Source of the DNA: Saprospiraceae bacterium
GTDB taxonomy: Bacteria; Bacteroidota; Bacteroidia; Chitinophagales; Saprospiraceae
Length of the DNA: 5,734 bases
Reading direction: 5' to 3'
NCBI GenBank assembly: GCA_020628755.1
Contig: JAHDEQ010000010.1
Location: 4,037 to 9,770 of the forward strand
Both the position numbers and the translations under genes were made by a program. Each line of letters begins with the position of its first letter. The first letter of the stretch is position 1. Positions 4,777 through 5,734 of the stretch are shown piece after piece. The notes under the pieces are model-generated. The model had not been told where the DNA came from, made no database searches, and was given only the letters and a program-made list of their open reading frames with translations.

Positions 4777-5734
4777 ATGACCATCTATTTTGGCTTAGAA
4801 TTAGACGAATTGTGTCACCCTTACTCCAATGTAAATGAGGCTGGTATCCATGTTTTTGGTACACAAGATTTACTCTTGATGCTGGAGTCGCACTTGGGAC
4901 TCATCGGGCATCCAAACAATAATCAATATTTACGGATAGAACAATATCGCCAAATCTTAGATAAATTCATTGAGACCTACAGCGATGCTTTTTTCCTAAA
5001 ATCTTATGAAGCCGACCAATTGGCAAGTGCCGCCGAACTCCTGTCTCGTCGGGATGAATTGCTCCTCGAAGGCTGGGATTTTTCTATGGCAGAAGATGCG
5101 CCTGAGCGTCTTCAAGTTTTAGCTCTTATCGAAGAAATTATTCAAGAAGAAAATCAAAACACAAAAAACGACTTTCAGTTTGCACTCGGATTTGCAGATC
5201 GTTTTCGACTGGTTTTAAAACACTTGGAGTCTAAGGAACAACCCATTCAAACGATATTTGTCAATGAACCTTATGAATATTTGCCCTCTTATTTATTGCA
5301 GTTATTTGAAAAGCTAAAGACTAAAGGTGTTGAGGTAAAACAACTTGATAACCAAGTTGTTATCAAAGGAAATGAAGCCACAGATTTGGTCAAATGGCAA
5401 ATGGCTCTACAAACTAAAAAGTCAAAGCAAAAACTCCAATCCGATGGCAGTCTATTAATCTTACAAGGAAAACGAGAAACCGAAATTGCAGCTTACTTAG
5501 CTCAGTTTTTTCGACACAATCCCGATTTTAAACCGCTTTGTGTGATACCCGAAAAAAATCGAGCTTTGGATAATTCTCTTATCCAAGAAGGTATTCCGAG
5601 TTTGGGTATTTTATCCGCTTCCTCTGCACGTCCGAGTTTACAAATCTTAAAATTGATTACCACTTTTTTGTGGCGACCTATTGACCCTTACAAAATTTTG
5701 GAGTTTGTTTCGTTAGCGGTCAAACCTTTGGATA
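4777..5734 (+). CDS. N-terminal part of an AddB-like PD-(D/E)XK nuclease family protein (3' end outside window)
   Basis: The frame is open from the ATG at 4777 to the window end, 319 complete codons with no stop, so the gene continues beyond the edge. An in-frame TAA at 4729-4731 and no other ATG, GTG or TTG in between support this start. From memory the sequence resembles large bacterial proteins with an inactive superfamily I helicase fold and a C-terminal PD-(D/E)XK nuclease, akin to AddB. Diagnostic segments are FGTQDLLLMLESHLGL (27-42), RRDELLLEGWDF (91-102), GIPSLGILSASSARPSLQIL (272-291) and LWRPIDPYKILEF (298-310). No Walker A motif is present in the visible part, consistent with a degenerate helicase. 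Such proteins typically act with a UvrD/RecB-like helicase-nuclease in double-strand break end processing, and the partner gene would be expected just downstream. The nuclease domain is not in view, so the assignment is moderate. Confidence 0.65.
   Translation, partial: MTIYFGLELDELCHPYSNVNEAGIHVFGTQDLLLMLESHLGLIGHPNNNQYLRIEQYRQILDKFIETYSDAFFLKSYEADQLASAAELLSRRDELLLEGWDFSMAEDAPERLQVLALIEEIIQEENQNTKNDFQFALGFADRFRLVLKHLESKEQPIQTIFVNEPYEYLPSYLLQLFEKLKTKGVEVKQLDNQVVIKGNEATDLVKWQMALQTKKSKQKLQSDGSLLILQGKRETEIAAYLAQFFRHNPDFKPLCVIPEKNRALDNSLIQEGIPSLGILSASSARPSLQILKLITTFLWRPIDPYKILEFVSLAVKPLD

Overview
The window looks like a Bacteroidota chromosome, possibly a Saprospiria-like lineage (lineage is inference). 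The evidence is a secreted protein with a type IX secretion (T9SS) C-terminal sorting domain, a DUF6438-type lipoprotein, AT-rich DNA, start codons without Shine-Dalgarno sequences, and a TAnnTTTG-type -7 promoter box. No mobile element, CRISPR array, tRNA or rRNA is visible.

Layout: bases 1-2728 are the 3' end of an aromatic amino acid operon on the + strand, with trpB (5' end outside the window), trpA and a type I-beta DAHP synthase (aroF). TrpA and TrpB together make tryptophan from indole-glycerol phosphate and serine, and DAHP synthase makes the first committed intermediate of the shikimate pathway that feeds them. A secreted T9SS cargo protein (2847-3839, - strand) converges on aroF. 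A divergent gap (3840-4106) with a dyad and a candidate promoter separates it from a small + strand lipoprotein gene (4107-4661). The last gene (4777 to the window edge) is the N-terminal part of a large protein resembling AddB-like PD-(D/E)XK nucleases with a degenerate helicase fold.

The most unusual content lies between the genes. The gaps trpB-trpA, trpA-aroF and aroF/T9SS gene are each filled almost end to end by a long imperfect inverted repeat built from short reiterated words. The trpB-trpA repeat has 34-nt arms, 31 of 34 paired. The trpA-aroF repeat has 30-nt arms, 25 of 30 paired, and its right arm is four perfect copies of an 8-mer. The aroF/T9SS repeat is a nested palindrome of about 126 bp that contains both convergent stop codons. 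The left arms of the first two share a 10-6-10 word layout (19 of 26 identical, mostly transitions), which suggests one diverged family. None has the stem plus downstream T-tract of an ordinary intrinsic terminator. In the two operon gaps the hairpin ends 7-8 nt before the next start codon, so it could affect translation of trpA and aroF. No known system could be assigned to these repeats from sequence alone; a genome-wide search for them is the main follow-up.
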